Assembly: GCF_013155545.1 (NCBI RefSeq)
Contig: NZ_JABJVV010000002.1
Span: forward strand, 186,001-250,000
DNA from: Caenimonas soli
GTDB lineage: Bacteria > Pseudomonadota > Gammaproteobacteria > Burkholderiales > Burkholderiaceae_C
Length of the DNA: 64,000 bases
Direction: 5' to 3'
Shown in pieces: positions 34,385 through 42,477 of this stretch. The notes under the pieces were generated by a model that ran no database searches, was not told the DNA's origin, and saw only the letters and a program-made list of their open reading frames with translations. Within the stretch, counting starts at the first letter, position 1. The number at the start of each line of letters is the position of its first letter. The position numbers were made by a program, and so were the translations under genes.

Positions 34385-34499
34385 TCAGCCGACAAGGCCG
34401 TGCACGGATCCCGCGATAAAGCGGCTGGCGAGCGGAAGGCGGCGATTGGCCAAGCGCTGAGTCGACGGGTACACCAAACGTATCGGCTTCCTGGATCGC
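34385..34499 (-). pseudogene. Possible LysR C-terminal remnant
   Basis: Minus-strand frame RKPIRLVYPSTQRLANRRL ... GLVG ending at TGA 34385 resembles the last 30 residues of LysR effector domains (PIHLVYPS-type strand). It lies in an otherwise empty 228-nt gap. Short and unproven. Confidence 0.3.
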
Positions 34500-34558
34500 G
34501 CTAGCGTGCGGGATCTCGGAGGGCAGCGGTCATCGCCTTTACGCAGGACCCGGCCGGC

Positions 34559-35350
34559 TCAACTTCCGCTCCAATGCGGCGCCCGTTTCCCGACAAAGGC
34601 ACGCGCGCCTTCCAGCGCGTCTGCCGATTCGCCAATCCTGCGCGCGAGCGGTTCCTGCAACTCGAACATTCGATCCTGCGGCCAGTCGCGGGACTTCTGC
34701 ACGAGTTCCTTGCTTGCCGCCACGGCAAGCGGCGCATTGGCCGCAACCGCCCGTGCCAGCTCAAGCGCGGTCGCCAGCGCCTTACCCGCCGGTACCACGC
34801 GGTTGACCAAGCCGTGGAGTCTGGCACTGTGCGCGCCCAGGCTCTCGCCGGTGAGGGCCATTTCCATTGCGACGTGATAGGGGATGCGCTGGGGCATGCG
34901 AAGCAACCCGCCCCCGGAGGCAACCAGTCCGCGCTTGACTTCGGGTAGGCCGAAGCGGGCATCTTCCGCCGCGACGATGAGATCGCACGCCAGCGCAATC
35001 TCGCAGCCGCCTGCGACAGCGAAGCCTTCCACTGCCGCGATCAGTGGCTTGGCTGGAGACCTCTGAGTCAGGCCGGCGAAACCCCGGCCCGGCAAGACGG
35101 GCAACTCGCCGTCACTGAATCCCTTCAAGTCCATGCCGGAACAGAAACCTTTGCCGGCGCCGGTCAGGACCGCCACGCGAAGTTCATCGTCTGCTTCGAA
35201 CGCGTCCATGGCTGCGGCGATCGCGTGCGCCAGGGCCAGGTTGATGGCGTTGCGGCTCTCGGGGCGATTGAGTGTCAGGACGAGGACATTGCCTTCACGG
35301 CCTTGGAGCAGGACCTCGCTCATCGGTCGGCCCTGCGCGATGCGGTTCAT
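34559..35350 (-). CDS. Enoyl-CoA hydratase/isomerase (crotonase) family
   Basis: A 263-residue crotonase. The oxyanion-hole segments are GAGKGFCSGMDLKGF and KPLIAAVEGFAVAGGCEIAL; the catalytic-loop region reads FGLPEVKRGLVASGGGLLRM with Glu in the hydratase position. It hydrates or isomerises an enoyl-CoA. The ATG at 35350 overlaps the ligase stop (ATGA) and has AAGGA 7 nt upstream, which favours it over ATG 35323. The ligase and crotonase form a two-gene operon controlled from the tandem operators at 37.0 kb. Confidence 0.88.
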   Translation of the reverse strand: MNRIAQGRPMSEVLLQGREGNVLVLTLNRPESRNAINLALAHAIAAAMDAFEADDELRVAVLTGAGKGFCSGMDLKGFSDGELPVLPGRGFAGLTQRSPAKPLIAAVEGFAVAGGCEIALACDLIVAAEDARFGLPEVKRGLVASGGGLLRMPQRIPYHVAMEMALTGESLGAHSARLHGLVNRVVPAGKALATALELARAVAANAPLAVAASKELVQKSRDWPQDRMFELQEPLARRIGESADALEGARAFVGKRAPHWSGS

Positions 35351-36945
35351 GCCAGATCCTTGAGCAGGCGGCGCAACACCTTGCCGGCGCCTGTGGCGGG
35401 TAGCTGGTCGATGAAGCGCACTTCGCGCGGGGCCTTGTACACCGCCATGTTCTCTCGCGACCATGCGATGAGCGAGTCCGCTTCAACGTCCAGGCCCGGC
35501 TTGCGCACGATGAAGGCGCGGATGACCTCGCCCTTCGTGACATCGGGAACGCCGATGACTGCCGCCTGCGCCACGGCAGGGTGCTTGACCAGGATGCTCT
35601 CCACCTGCTCGGGGAAGACCGCGTAGCCCGACACCTTGATCATCTCCTTGAGCCGGCCAGTGAAGGTGAGATAGCCATCGGGGTCCATGTGGCCCATGTC
35701 GCCCGTATGCACCCAGCCGTCGCGCTGCGTCCTGGCGGTTGCTTCCGGATTATTCCAATAGCCCTTGAATACGCCGGGACTGCGCAGCACGATTTCTCCC
35801 TCCCGGCCCACCGGCACGGGTGCGCCTGTATCGGGGTCGAGGATGCGAATTTCATTCCCGGGGATCGGGATGCCGTGCGTGCCCCAGCGCACTGCCTGAC
35901 GCGGCATGTAAGTGTCCACCGTATGCGTCTCACTCAGACCGTATCCGGACTCGAACGAGTCGCAGTTCGGCGCATGCTCGCGCCATTGCCTCGCCAGCGC
36001 CTCCGTGTAGGTGATGCCGAAGCTGGTGACTGCGTTCGTCAAGAGGCTGGACAAGTCGTAGTCCTTCGCCCCCGGCACCTGCATGCAGGCCACGTTCATG
36101 GGCGCAATGCTGTACCAATAATTGATGCGATGGCGCGCGATCGCCTGCAGGCTGGCCACAGGATCGAAGCGGTACAGCAGCACGCTGGTGACGCCCTTGT
36201 ACACCGTCATGTTGACACCGCCCACCATGCCCGCGATGTGGTACAGCGGCGCGATCGCCAGAAAAACGTCTTCCTGCTTCACGCCGCTGCACTCCGCGGC
36301 GGCCGCGGTCTTGAAAAGGGCGTTCCGGTAAGTCAGCATCGCGCCCTTGGGCAGCCCCGTGGTACCCGAGGTGTAGGTCATGAGCGCGACATCGTCCAGG
36401 TCGATCCGGACACTCGGCGCGGACTCGCCGCTGCGCGCCACCCTCAGGAAGTCCTCGCAGCCGGCGGGAATCGACGGCGCTCTCTCCTTCATTGCCAGCA
36501 GTTCGGCCGGCACGTCGATGGCGGGGCTGTCGCCCAGCAAGTCCGCATACCGCACCACGAACACATGCTCGAGCGCCGTGTTCGCCCGCACTTTGTCGAT
36601 CACTGGCAGCAGGGGCTGCGCCGCCACGATCACGCGCGCCTTCAGATCGTCCAGCTGGTACTGCAGCTCGTGCTCTTTGAACAGCGGGCTGCACGGACAG
36701 ACAATGGCACCCAGCTTCTGTATGCCGTAGTGCGCCATCACGTACTGGGGACAGTTGTTCATGAACAGGACGACAGGTTCGCCCTTCCTGACGCCGAGCT
36801 GCGCCAGCCGCGCGGCGAAGGCGTCGCTCGCCTGGTCGAGCTCGGCGTAGCTGATGGCCTGGCCGTACCAGACGTACGCGGCCTTGCCGGGCCGCGCGCG
36901 CGCATGCTGCCGCAGGTACTCGTGCAGGGGTTGAAGTGTCTCCAT
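35347..36945 (-). CDS. AMP-forming acyl-CoA ligase
   Basis: A 532-residue acyl-CoA ligase with P-loop MTYTSGTTGLPKGAMLTYRN, YGLSETHTVDTYMP, DGWVHTGDMGHMD, hinge GRLKEMIKVSGYAVFP and the catalytic C-terminal Lys in ATGAGKVLRRLL. It converts a carboxylate to its CoA ester in the cytoplasm. GGAG lies before ATG 36945. Substrate is not evident; the family style is the broad medium/aromatic acyl-CoA synthetases. It is divergent from tetR across 79 bp with two operators and overlaps the crotonase gene, so both are likely induced when the TetR protein releases. Confidence 0.9.
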   Translation of the reverse strand: METLQPLHEYLRQHARARPGKAAYVWYGQAISYAELDQASDAFAARLAQLGVRKGEPVVLFMNNCPQYVMAHYGIQKLGAIVCPCSPLFKEHELQYQLDDLKARVIVAAQPLLPVIDKVRANTALEHVFVVRYADLLGDSPAIDVPAELLAMKERAPSIPAGCEDFLRVARSGESAPSVRIDLDDVALMTYTSGTTGLPKGAMLTYRNALFKTAAAAECSGVKQEDVFLAIAPLYHIAGMVGGVNMTVYKGVTSVLLYRFDPVASLQAIARHRINYWYSIAPMNVACMQVPGAKDYDLSSLLTNAVTSFGITYTEALARQWREHAPNCDSFESGYGLSETHTVDTYMPRQAVRWGTHGIPIPGNEIRILDPDTGAPVPVGREGEIVLRSPGVFKGYWNNPEATARTQRDGWVHTGDMGHMDPDGYLTFTGRLKEMIKVSGYAVFPEQVESILVKHPAVAQAAVIGVPDVTKGEVIRAFIVRKPGLDVEADSLIAWSRENMAVYKAPREVRFIDQLPATGAGKVLRRLLKDLA

Positions 36946-36984
36946 TGCGTCAGCCTCCAAACAATTTCGGTCCGGGCCACTGTA

Positions 36985-37017
36985 TACCGTGCGGTAGGAA
37001 TATGCTACCGTGCGGTA
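36985..37017. promoter_or_regulatory. Two tandem TetR operators TACCGTGCGGTA
   Basis: The palindrome TACCG-TG-CGGTA occurs twice, at 36985-36996 and 37006-37017, exactly 21 bp apart (two helical turns), each followed by GG. It lies 8 bp before the tetR start in the ligase/tetR divergent promoter. Strong candidate for cooperative repression of both directions. Confidence 0.7.
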
Positions 37018-37024
37018 GGCACCT

Positions 37025-37675
37025 ATGCGACAAACATCCCATCCCGCCCGCGGCCGGCAGAAGGCCGCCATTCCCAGCGCGGACACCAAGCGCGAAAACA
37101 TCCTGCGTGTGGCAGAGCGGCTGTTCCACGAGCAGGGCTATGCCGACACAACCATCGAGCAGATCGTCAGCGAGCTGGGCGTCGCCAAGCCCTACTTGTA
37201 CTACTACTTCCGCAACAAGCAGGAGATCTTCGAACTGCTGTCCTGGGAGCCCACGGTGGCTTGCTTTACCGTGCTGGACGGCCCGGACGACGGCCGGCCC
37301 GCGCACGAGAAGGTAGCGCTGGCGCTGCAGAGCTTGATCCGGATCACCATCGAGTACTACCCCTCGTCCTTCTTCGCCTTCCGCGAACCGCAAGCGTTCC
37401 GCCCCGAGTTTGCGGCCGAGCTGAAGAGATTGGCCAATCATTTCTATGCCAAGCTGTGCGCGCTGATGGAGCAGGCGCGGGACGAGGGAACGCTCGAGTT
37501 CGGCGATACCCGAGCCACGGCGCAAGCTGCCTGCAGCATCTCCGGGTACATGTACACCTGGTACCGCCCCGACGGTCGCATCGGTCCTGAACGGATGCTG
37601 AGTGAGCTGGCGCCGCTCGCCTGGCGCGTCATCGGACTGAAACGCAACTTCCCCCCCACCAAGGAGCACACATGA
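37025..37675 (+). CDS. TetR-family regulator of the ligase/crotonase genes
   Basis: A 216-residue TetR protein. The HTH is at about residues 22-68 (KRENILRVAERLFHEQGYAD, IEQIVSELGVAKPYLYYYFR) and the ligand domain follows. It is divergent from the ligase gene, and two tandem palindromes lie in between; autoregulation is expected. Its stop overlaps the ATG of the receptor gene (ATGA), so regulator and receptor are co-translated, which is unusual. The inducer is likely the acyl-CoA formed by the ligase, as in many TetR regulators of acid catabolism. Confidence 0.88.
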   Translation: MRQTSHPARGRQKAAIPSADTKRENILRVAERLFHEQGYADTTIEQIVSELGVAKPYLYYYFRNKQEIFELLSWEPTVACFTVLDGPDDGRPAHEKVALALQSLIRITIEYYPSSFFAFREPQAFRPEFAAELKRLANHFYAKLCALMEQARDEGTLEFGDTRATAQAACSISGYMYTWYRPDGRIGPERMLSELAPLAWRVIGLKRNFPPTKEHT

Positions 37676-38910
37676 AACTTCCTATTCTCGTGATCGCAGC
37701 CGCAGTGGCGGCCGGCGCCGCCCAGGCCCAGGAAAAGACCTTCAAGATTGCGTTCATCGACCCGCTGTCGGGGCCCTTCGCCAACATCGGCCAGCTGATG
37801 CTCAGCAACATACAGATCCCGGTGCAGGACATCAACGGCAAGGGTGGCGTGCTGAAGGGGACGCAGTTGCAGTTGCTGCAGTACGACAGCAAGCTTTCGG
37901 CCCAGGAGAGCCAAAGCGCGTTGCAGGCCGCCATCGACGCGGGCGCGCGTGCGGTGGTCACCGGCGGCTCCGGCTCTTCGGTGGTGTCGGCGCTGGTGGC
38001 CGCCGCCGCGCGCCACAACGAGCGCAATCCGGACCGCGCCATCCTCGTGCTGAACCACTCCTCGATCGATCCGGACCTCACGGGAAAGGCATGCAATTTC
38101 TGGCACTTCCAGTTCGAGGCCAACTCCGCGATGAAGATGAAGGCCATCGCGAACTACGTGAAGAAGCAGCCCGACGTGAAGAACGTCTACCTGTTCAACC
38201 AGAACTACGCCCATGGCCGGCAGTGGGCCCGCTATGGACAGGAGCTGGTAGGCCTGGCGCGGGCCGACATCAAGTTCGTCGGCTCCGACCTGCACCCGAT
38301 CGGCAGCGTGAAGGACTTCTCGCCTTACGTGGCCAAGATCAAGAACACCGGCGCCGACAGCCTGATAACGGGTAACTGGGGGCAGGATCTCGTGCTGCTT
38401 CTCAAGGCCGCGGGCGACGCCGGCTACAACTTGCGCTACTTCAACCACAGCGCCGGTGCCGCGCCGGGAATGGTGCTCGCGGTGTCGCAGAGCAAGATCG
38501 GCCAGGTCACCTGGGTGGCGGAATGGCACCCGGGCCAGGCGGACATGCCCAAGGTCGACACCTTGGCCAAAGCCTACAAGGCCAGGACCGGCAGCGAGTA
38601 TCTGTCGCCGCGAATGGACCTGGCGGTGCGCATGCTAGCGGCGGCGATCAACAAGGCGGGTTCGACCGAGCCGCTGAAGATCGCCCGCGCCATGGAAGAC
38701 CTCACGTTCGATTCCGCCATGGGCCCCGTGCGCATGCGCGCCGAGGATCACCAGTTGCTGCTGCCGCAAGTCGTCAACACGATCGCGCCCGTCGACGGCA
38801 AGGCCGTGAAAACCGGTTGGGAAGGCACGAACTGGGGCTTCCGCACCGACGCGGTTTACAGTGGCAACGAACTGGCTCAGGGCACGGAGTGCAAGATGCA
38901 GCGTCCGTAG
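37672..38910 (+). CDS. Periplasmic branched-chain-type substrate-binding protein (orphan)
   Basis: A 412-residue type I periplasmic-binding protein with signal peptide (MKLPILVIAAAVAAGAAQAQ, cleavage near AQAQE) and LivK-like fold (FKIAFIDPLSGPFANIGQ, QNYAHGRQWARYGQELVG). No permease or ATPase gene is adjacent; the nearest Liv system is at 41.6-46.3 kb. It may deliver an acid to that or another Liv channel. Translation is coupled to tetR. The many Burkholderiales receptors of this type bind aromatic or branched acids, consistent with the adjacent acyl-CoA ligase. Confidence 0.88.
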   Translation: MKLPILVIAAAVAAGAAQAQEKTFKIAFIDPLSGPFANIGQLMLSNIQIPVQDINGKGGVLKGTQLQLLQYDSKLSAQESQSALQAAIDAGARAVVTGGSGSSVVSALVAAAARHNERNPDRAILVLNHSSIDPDLTGKACNFWHFQFEANSAMKMKAIANYVKKQPDVKNVYLFNQNYAHGRQWARYGQELVGLARADIKFVGSDLHPIGSVKDFSPYVAKIKNTGADSLITGNWGQDLVLLLKAAGDAGYNLRYFNHSAGAAPGMVLAVSQSKIGQVTWVAEWHPGQADMPKVDTLAKAYKARTGSEYLSPRMDLAVRMLAAAINKAGSTEPLKIARAMEDLTFDSAMGPVRMRAEDHQLLLPQVVNTIAPVDGKAVKTGWEGTNWGFRTDAVYSGNELAQGTECKMQRP

Positions 38911-39062
38911 GCTGGGCTGATAGATCTGGCCAGGGAGCCGGCTGAGCTGCACTACCCAAACGGTCAGCCACGTGCTGGCATGAGCGACTGGTCGCTAGCC
39001 TACGCTGCTTTGCGCAGCGCTTGGGTCGGGTGTGACACGCAACCCAGTGAAAGCCCGCAATC

Positions 39063-39359
39063 TCAGCCGCGCGCCTTCAGGTGCCGCATCGGGAACACCT
39101 CATAGCGGGCGCCGCCAGACCTCACCATTGGGTCGTTCGCCGCGATCGCGCTGACATCCTGGTCATCTTCGACCTGGTAGAGCGAGAGTCCCCATCCTCC
39201 TGCCGGATCGTCCACCGGGCCATGCGCCACGACCACTCCCTTCTGAAGGAGATCGTTGAGGAAGGCTCTGTGCTCCTGCATCAGACTGACTTCTGCAGGG
39301 GTCATGGTGGCGAGAAAGTCAGCGCGGGGTGGAAGGAATTTGGCCAGGTAGTATTTCAT
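39063..39359 (-). CDS. YciI-like protein (paralogue 1)
   Basis: A 98-residue protein of the YCII-related alpha/beta dimer family: MKYYLAKFLPPR, then EHRAFLNDLLQKGVVVAHGP and DDQDVSAIAANDP. Family members are small cytoplasmic proteins, some with hydrolase or isomerase-like pockets (a His and Asp pair), function mostly unknown. About 60 of 98 residues match the second copy at 53747-54043. It follows the MarR gene on the same strand (144-nt gap). The ATG at 39359 is chosen by alignment with its paralogue. Confidence 0.82.
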   Translation of the reverse strand: MKYYLAKFLPPRADFLATMTPAEVSLMQEHRAFLNDLLQKGVVVAHGPVDDPAGGWGLSLYQVEDDQDVSAIAANDPMVRSGGARYEVFPMRHLKARG

Positions 39360-39503
39360 GTCAGTCCCCACGTGAACAGAGGGGTTTGCGAGCGAACTTG
39401 CTGCCTCCAACAAAACTGCGGGGTTCCTTGTTAAGCGAGCGCTGATTAACGCACCTTGGTAAGTCATCAGAATCAAAGCGGGGGCGAAGACCGAGGCGGC
39501 TAG

Positions 39504-39950
39504 TCATAGGTGCGTTGCTGACATGCGCGCCGAGCAGTCTTCAAGGAGCGCGTGCATCGCGCTCACATTTCGGCTCCCGAGCAACTGATGCACTCTGGCC
39601 TGCGCGCTGGTCCAACGAGGGAGGCCCTCGGCGCACTTCCTGCGACCGGCGGTGGTGATGGACACGCTGCGTGTGCGCCCGTCAGTGCCCGGGCCCAGGG
39701 CCAACCAACCGGTCGCGATGAGAGGCTTGAGGCTGCGCGTCAACGTTGACGGAGATAGCGACATCGCGTGGGCCAAGTCGCAGGGGCGTATCGGCCCATG
39801 TGACAGAACTTCGGTCAACAGCCAATACTGCGTGGTTCCGAGACCCACCTTGCCGAGCTCGCCGTCATAGTAGTGCGCCACGACGCGCGCCAGTTGGTGC
39901 AGCTTTGTGTCGGTGCAGTCCAGCGACGGGAAAGACATCAATGCTGCCAT
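39504..39950 (-). CDS. MarR-family regulator
   Basis: A 148-residue winged-HTH protein of the MarR type: LDCTDTKLHQLARVVAHYYD dimer helix, TTQYWLLTEVLSHGPIRPCD, recognition region SLSPSTLTRSLKPLIATGWL and wing GTDGRTRSVSITTAG. The ATG at 39950 fits the family N-terminus. It lies 62 nt downstream of the TetR gene on the same strand and upstream of yciI. A degenerate AAACGNNCGTTT-like site (39957-39968) precedes it. The target is unknown. Confidence 0.83.
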   Translation of the reverse strand: MAALMSFPSLDCTDTKLHQLARVVAHYYDGELGKVGLGTTQYWLLTEVLSHGPIRPCDLAHAMSLSPSTLTRSLKPLIATGWLALGPGTDGRTRSVSITTAGRRKCAEGLPRWTSAQARVHQLLGSRNVSAMHALLEDCSARMSATHL

Positions 39951-40012
39951 CGCTGGAACACGATCGTTCAGTAATTGATCGACATTCGGCACTCGAACGG
40001 GGTCCCGAGCCG

Positions 40013-40603
40013 TCAGGATGCTTTGGATGGCTTTGCCGGGGCCTCGTCCAGCGCGTGCGTCTGGTCGATGAACCGGCGGCTGGACGCCAGGATCTCCTTG
40101 CGGGTGCGCTCGGACTCCACGGCGCGCGACAGCACCAGCGCGCCCACACATTGGGCGATCAACGCCCACGCGGCATCCGGGTCGCCTATGCGGCCGCTCC
40201 AGCTCTTCTGCAAATGCTTCAGACCTTGCTCGACGGCGGCGCGCACCTCGGGCCCAGCCCGGGCGATCTCCGGCCCCAGCGCCGGAAGAACGCAACCCGT
40301 TTCCGGATGGAGGGCGTGGTACGAACTCAAGTAGCTGCGCAGCCGTTTTGCGACGTGGTCGGGCGGCGAGGATTCATCGCCCCCAAGCATGTCGGCACTG
40401 TTGGAAATTTCCTGCTCCACCAGCTCGGCAAACAACGCCTCCTTGCTTGGGAAGTGGCCATAGAAGGCACCGCCGGTTAGCCCAATGCTCGCCATCAACT
40501 CGTCAACGCCCGTCGTGCCGAACCCACCCCGCTTCGCGATAGCCCGGGCGTTGCCGATGAGCTTCTTGCGAGTTTCCTCTTTGTGTGTGCTTGGATAGCG
40601 CAT
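40013..40603 (-). CDS. TetR-family regulator, likely master of the AAACGNNCGTTT regulon
   Basis: A 196-residue TetR protein. HTH at about residues 9-56 (KEETRKKLIGNARAIAKRGG, VDELMASIGLTGGAFYGHFP). The C-terminal ligand domain contains CVLPALGPEIARAG and is typical of the AcrR/TetR_C group that senses acyl or aromatic ligands. It is divergent from the Crp-type gene across 91 bp that hold the strongest operator (40658-40677). The same operator recurs at the liv and 55.9-56.0 kb promoters, so this protein probably represses that whole set. It might alternatively be the second TetR (61.9 kb), but that gene has its own distinct operator. Confidence 0.88.
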   Translation of the reverse strand: MRYPSTHKEETRKKLIGNARAIAKRGGFGTTGVDELMASIGLTGGAFYGHFPSKEALFAELVEQEISNSADMLGGDESSPPDHVAKRLRSYLSSYHALHPETGCVLPALGPEIARAGPEVRAAVEQGLKHLQKSWSGRIGDPDAAWALIAQCVGALVLSRAVESERTRKEILASSRRFIDQTHALDEAPAKPSKAS

Positions 40604-40657
40604 GGATGTATCTCCGCAAATTTGGAATTGACTGTGCTAGCAGCATAACATACCATC

Positions 40658-40677
40658 CGTTTGACAAACGCTCGTTT
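40658..40677. promoter_or_regulatory. Composite TetR operator (site a)
   Basis: CGTTTGACAAACG (40658-40670) overlaps AAACGCTCGTTT (40666-40677), two perfect inverted repeats. It lies between the divergent TetR and Crp-type genes, 17 bp before the latter start. The same composite is found at 41.55, 55.92 and 55.99 kb. Confidence 0.65.
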
Positions 40678-40694
40678 TTCAACTGCCGCTCAAG

Positions 40695-41501
40695 ATGAAC
40701 AGTGCAATTCCCTTGCTGTCCGCCGCGCGAAGTCTCGACCTTGGGATGGGTGCCCAGTTGGATCCGGAGGACATGAGACTCACCGCCAATGAGCTGCGCG
40801 CCCTCCTGGACGACGCCTGGTTTGGGTCATTGCCACTTGCATTGCGCCGGGATCTCCTGCAGCAGTCGGCGATCTGGCACGTGCCGCCGCGCCAGGTTTT
40901 GGCAACGCAGGGGTCCGTGCCGGACGTCTGGTTCGGCATTGCGTCGGGCGCGGTGAAACTCTCCGCCTGCTCGTCCAGTGGCCGAGAGACCGTGCTGGAC
41001 CTGCTGGAACCGGGGCAGTGGTTCGGCGACGCCCCCGTCCTCACCCGGCTGCCCCAGCCGTACGCCGCGCGGACCTGCGCGCCATCGACACTGCTGCTGA
41101 TGCGGCGCAGCGTCCTTCAGAACCTGCTGGCGAACCACGCGGGCTTCGACGCAGCGTTGACGCGCTTGAACTGGTGGCGCTCCGAACGCCTGATGGAGCG
41201 CCTGCGCGAGCAGGCCGAGCCTTCGCTGCCCGAGCGCGCCCGGCACCAGCTCCAGATTCTGGCGAGGCGCTTCGGAATAAGGATGCGGTCCGCGACTCGC
41301 ATCGGGCTGGCGCTCACGCAAGCCGAGTTGGGGGGATTGCTGGGCGCCAGCCGCCAGCGTGTGAACCAGGTCCTGCACGTGCTCGAGTGCGAGGGCGCGA
41401 TTCGTCGCGCGCATCCGTACATCGACTGGCTGGACGCCCACGACCCCGCAGACGCATCCGCTGCAATGCGGCCAAGAACTAAGGGTAATCCCCTCCCGTA
41501 G
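40695..41501 (+). CDS. Crp/Fnr-family transcription regulator
   Basis: A 268-residue regulator with a cyclic-nucleotide-binding-type beta-roll (about residues 45-160; FGSLPLALRRDLLQQSAIWH, VLDLLEPGQWFGDAP) and a winged HTH (about 185-245; LTQAELGGLLGASRQRVNQV). No N-terminal cysteine cluster of the Fnr kind is seen, so it does not look like a [4Fe-4S] oxygen sensor. It is divergent from tetR with a shared operator and precedes the liv operon by 100 bp. It may activate that operon, giving a two-regulator switch. Confidence 0.87.
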   Translation: MNSAIPLLSAARSLDLGMGAQLDPEDMRLTANELRALLDDAWFGSLPLALRRDLLQQSAIWHVPPRQVLATQGSVPDVWFGIASGAVKLSACSSSGRETVLDLLEPGQWFGDAPVLTRLPQPYAARTCAPSTLLLMRRSVLQNLLANHAGFDAALTRLNWWRSERLMERLREQAEPSLPERARHQLQILARRFGIRMRSATRIGLALTQAELGGLLGASRQRVNQVLHVLECEGAIRRAHPYIDWLDAHDPADASAAMRPRTKGNPLP

Positions 41502-41546
41502 CAGCGCCGTAGGGCGTTGACGCACCGTTCTGACGCGCCTATATTC

Positions 41547-41573
41547 CAACGGTCGTTTACTAAACGACTGTTT
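41547..41573. promoter_or_regulatory. Composite TetR operator upstream of liv operon (site b)
   Basis: Two 12-mers, CAACGGTCGTTT (41547-41558) and AAACGACTGTTT (41562-41573), 15 bp apart, create the perfect palindrome CGTTTACTAAACG (41554-41566) between them. It lies 28-54 bp before the livH-like start, over the likely promoter. Confidence 0.65.
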
Positions 41574-41600
41574 GTCTAAAACCTCCATTGAGATCACGTG

Positions 41601-42473
41601 ATGACGCAACTCACCCAATTGATCGTGCAGGGCATCTCCACCGGCGCCATCTACGGGCTCGTGGCGCTGGGGCTCGTCCTCAGCTACAAGGCCACGGAGG
41701 TCCTGAATTTCGCACAGGGGGACATCGTGATGCTGTCCGCCTTTCTCGGATGGGGATTCATCGTGGGGGCCGGCCTGCCCTTCTGGCCAAGCCTCGTGAT
41801 CGTGGTGGCCATCACGGCCGCGCTTAGCTTCCTGCTCGAGGCGAAGATCATGCGCAGGATCGTGGGCCGGCCGCAGTTCGCCGGCGTCATGCTTACCATC
41901 GGGATCGGCTTCATGATCCGCGGCGCCGTGAGCATGTTCTTTGGGCCGGAGTCGCGCAGCTACACCACGCCCTGGACCGGGCAGTCGATCCAGCTCACTG
42001 GCGGCGTCGTAGCCGAACTCAACCTGGTGATCATCGGGACCGCGATGGGCGTCACGGCCCTGCTGTATGTTTTTCTGCGCCGCACCGCACTGGGCGTCGC
42101 CGTCCACGCCACGTCGCAGAACCAGCTCGCCGCGTATCTCTGCGGCGTGCGCGTCAAGCGCCTGAATTCGATCGTGTGGGCGATCTCAGGCGCGATCGCC
42201 GCGTTGTGCGGCCTGCTGCTTGCCCCCATCACCCTGGTCGACCTGGGCTTGTGGTTCGTGATGCTCAAGGCCCTGGCCGCGCTGGTACTCGGAGGTTTCG
42301 GCAGTGCGCCAGGTGCCGTGATCGGGGGGCTGCTCATCGGACTGCTGGAACAGTTTGCCGGTGTCTATCTGTCCGATGGCGTGAAAGACGTTACGCCATA
42401 CCTCGTTCTCATCGCGGTTCTCATGCTCTATCCACGCGGCATCCTGGGCGAGAGCCACGGCCGGAGGGTGTGA
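41601..42473 (+). CDS. Branched-chain-type ABC permease, LivH family
   Basis: A 290-residue inner-membrane permease with about eight hydrophobic segments; opening LTQLIVQGISTGAIYGLVAL and FAQGDIVMLSAF are hallmark LivH stretches. First gene of the liv-type cluster. ATG 41601 is preferred over GTG 41598. With LivM-, LivG-, LivF- and LivK-like products it forms a complete importer for amino acids, amides or, often in Burkholderiales, aromatic and alicyclic acids. The co-transcribed CoA-thioester enzymes favour an organic acid as solute. Confidence 0.92.
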   Translation: MTQLTQLIVQGISTGAIYGLVALGLVLSYKATEVLNFAQGDIVMLSAFLGWGFIVGAGLPFWPSLVIVVAITAALSFLLEAKIMRRIVGRPQFAGVMLTIGIGFMIRGAVSMFFGPESRSYTTPWTGQSIQLTGGVVAELNLVIIGTAMGVTALLYVFLRRTALGVAVHATSQNQLAAYLCGVRVKRLNSIVWAISGAIAALCGLLLAPITLVDLGLWFVMLKALAALVLGGFGSAPGAVIGGLLIGLLEQFAGVYLSDGVKDVTPYLVLIAVLMLYPRGILGESHGRRV

Positions 42474-42477
42474 AGCC

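Noticed and set aside
35581..37590. 669-codon open plus-strand frame over the ligase and tetR
   Set aside because: Covers a ligase antisense and tetR in a wrong frame; both real genes have full motif sets.
38911..39062. Possible gene remnant after the orphan receptor
   Set aside because: No frame in either strand gave a recognisable segment and no palindrome stands out.
39957..39968. AACACGATCGTT as a further TetR operator before marR
   Set aside because: Two mismatches to AAACGNNCGTTT and no adjoining half-site; its place 7 bp before the start is also unusual, so it is not listed as a site.
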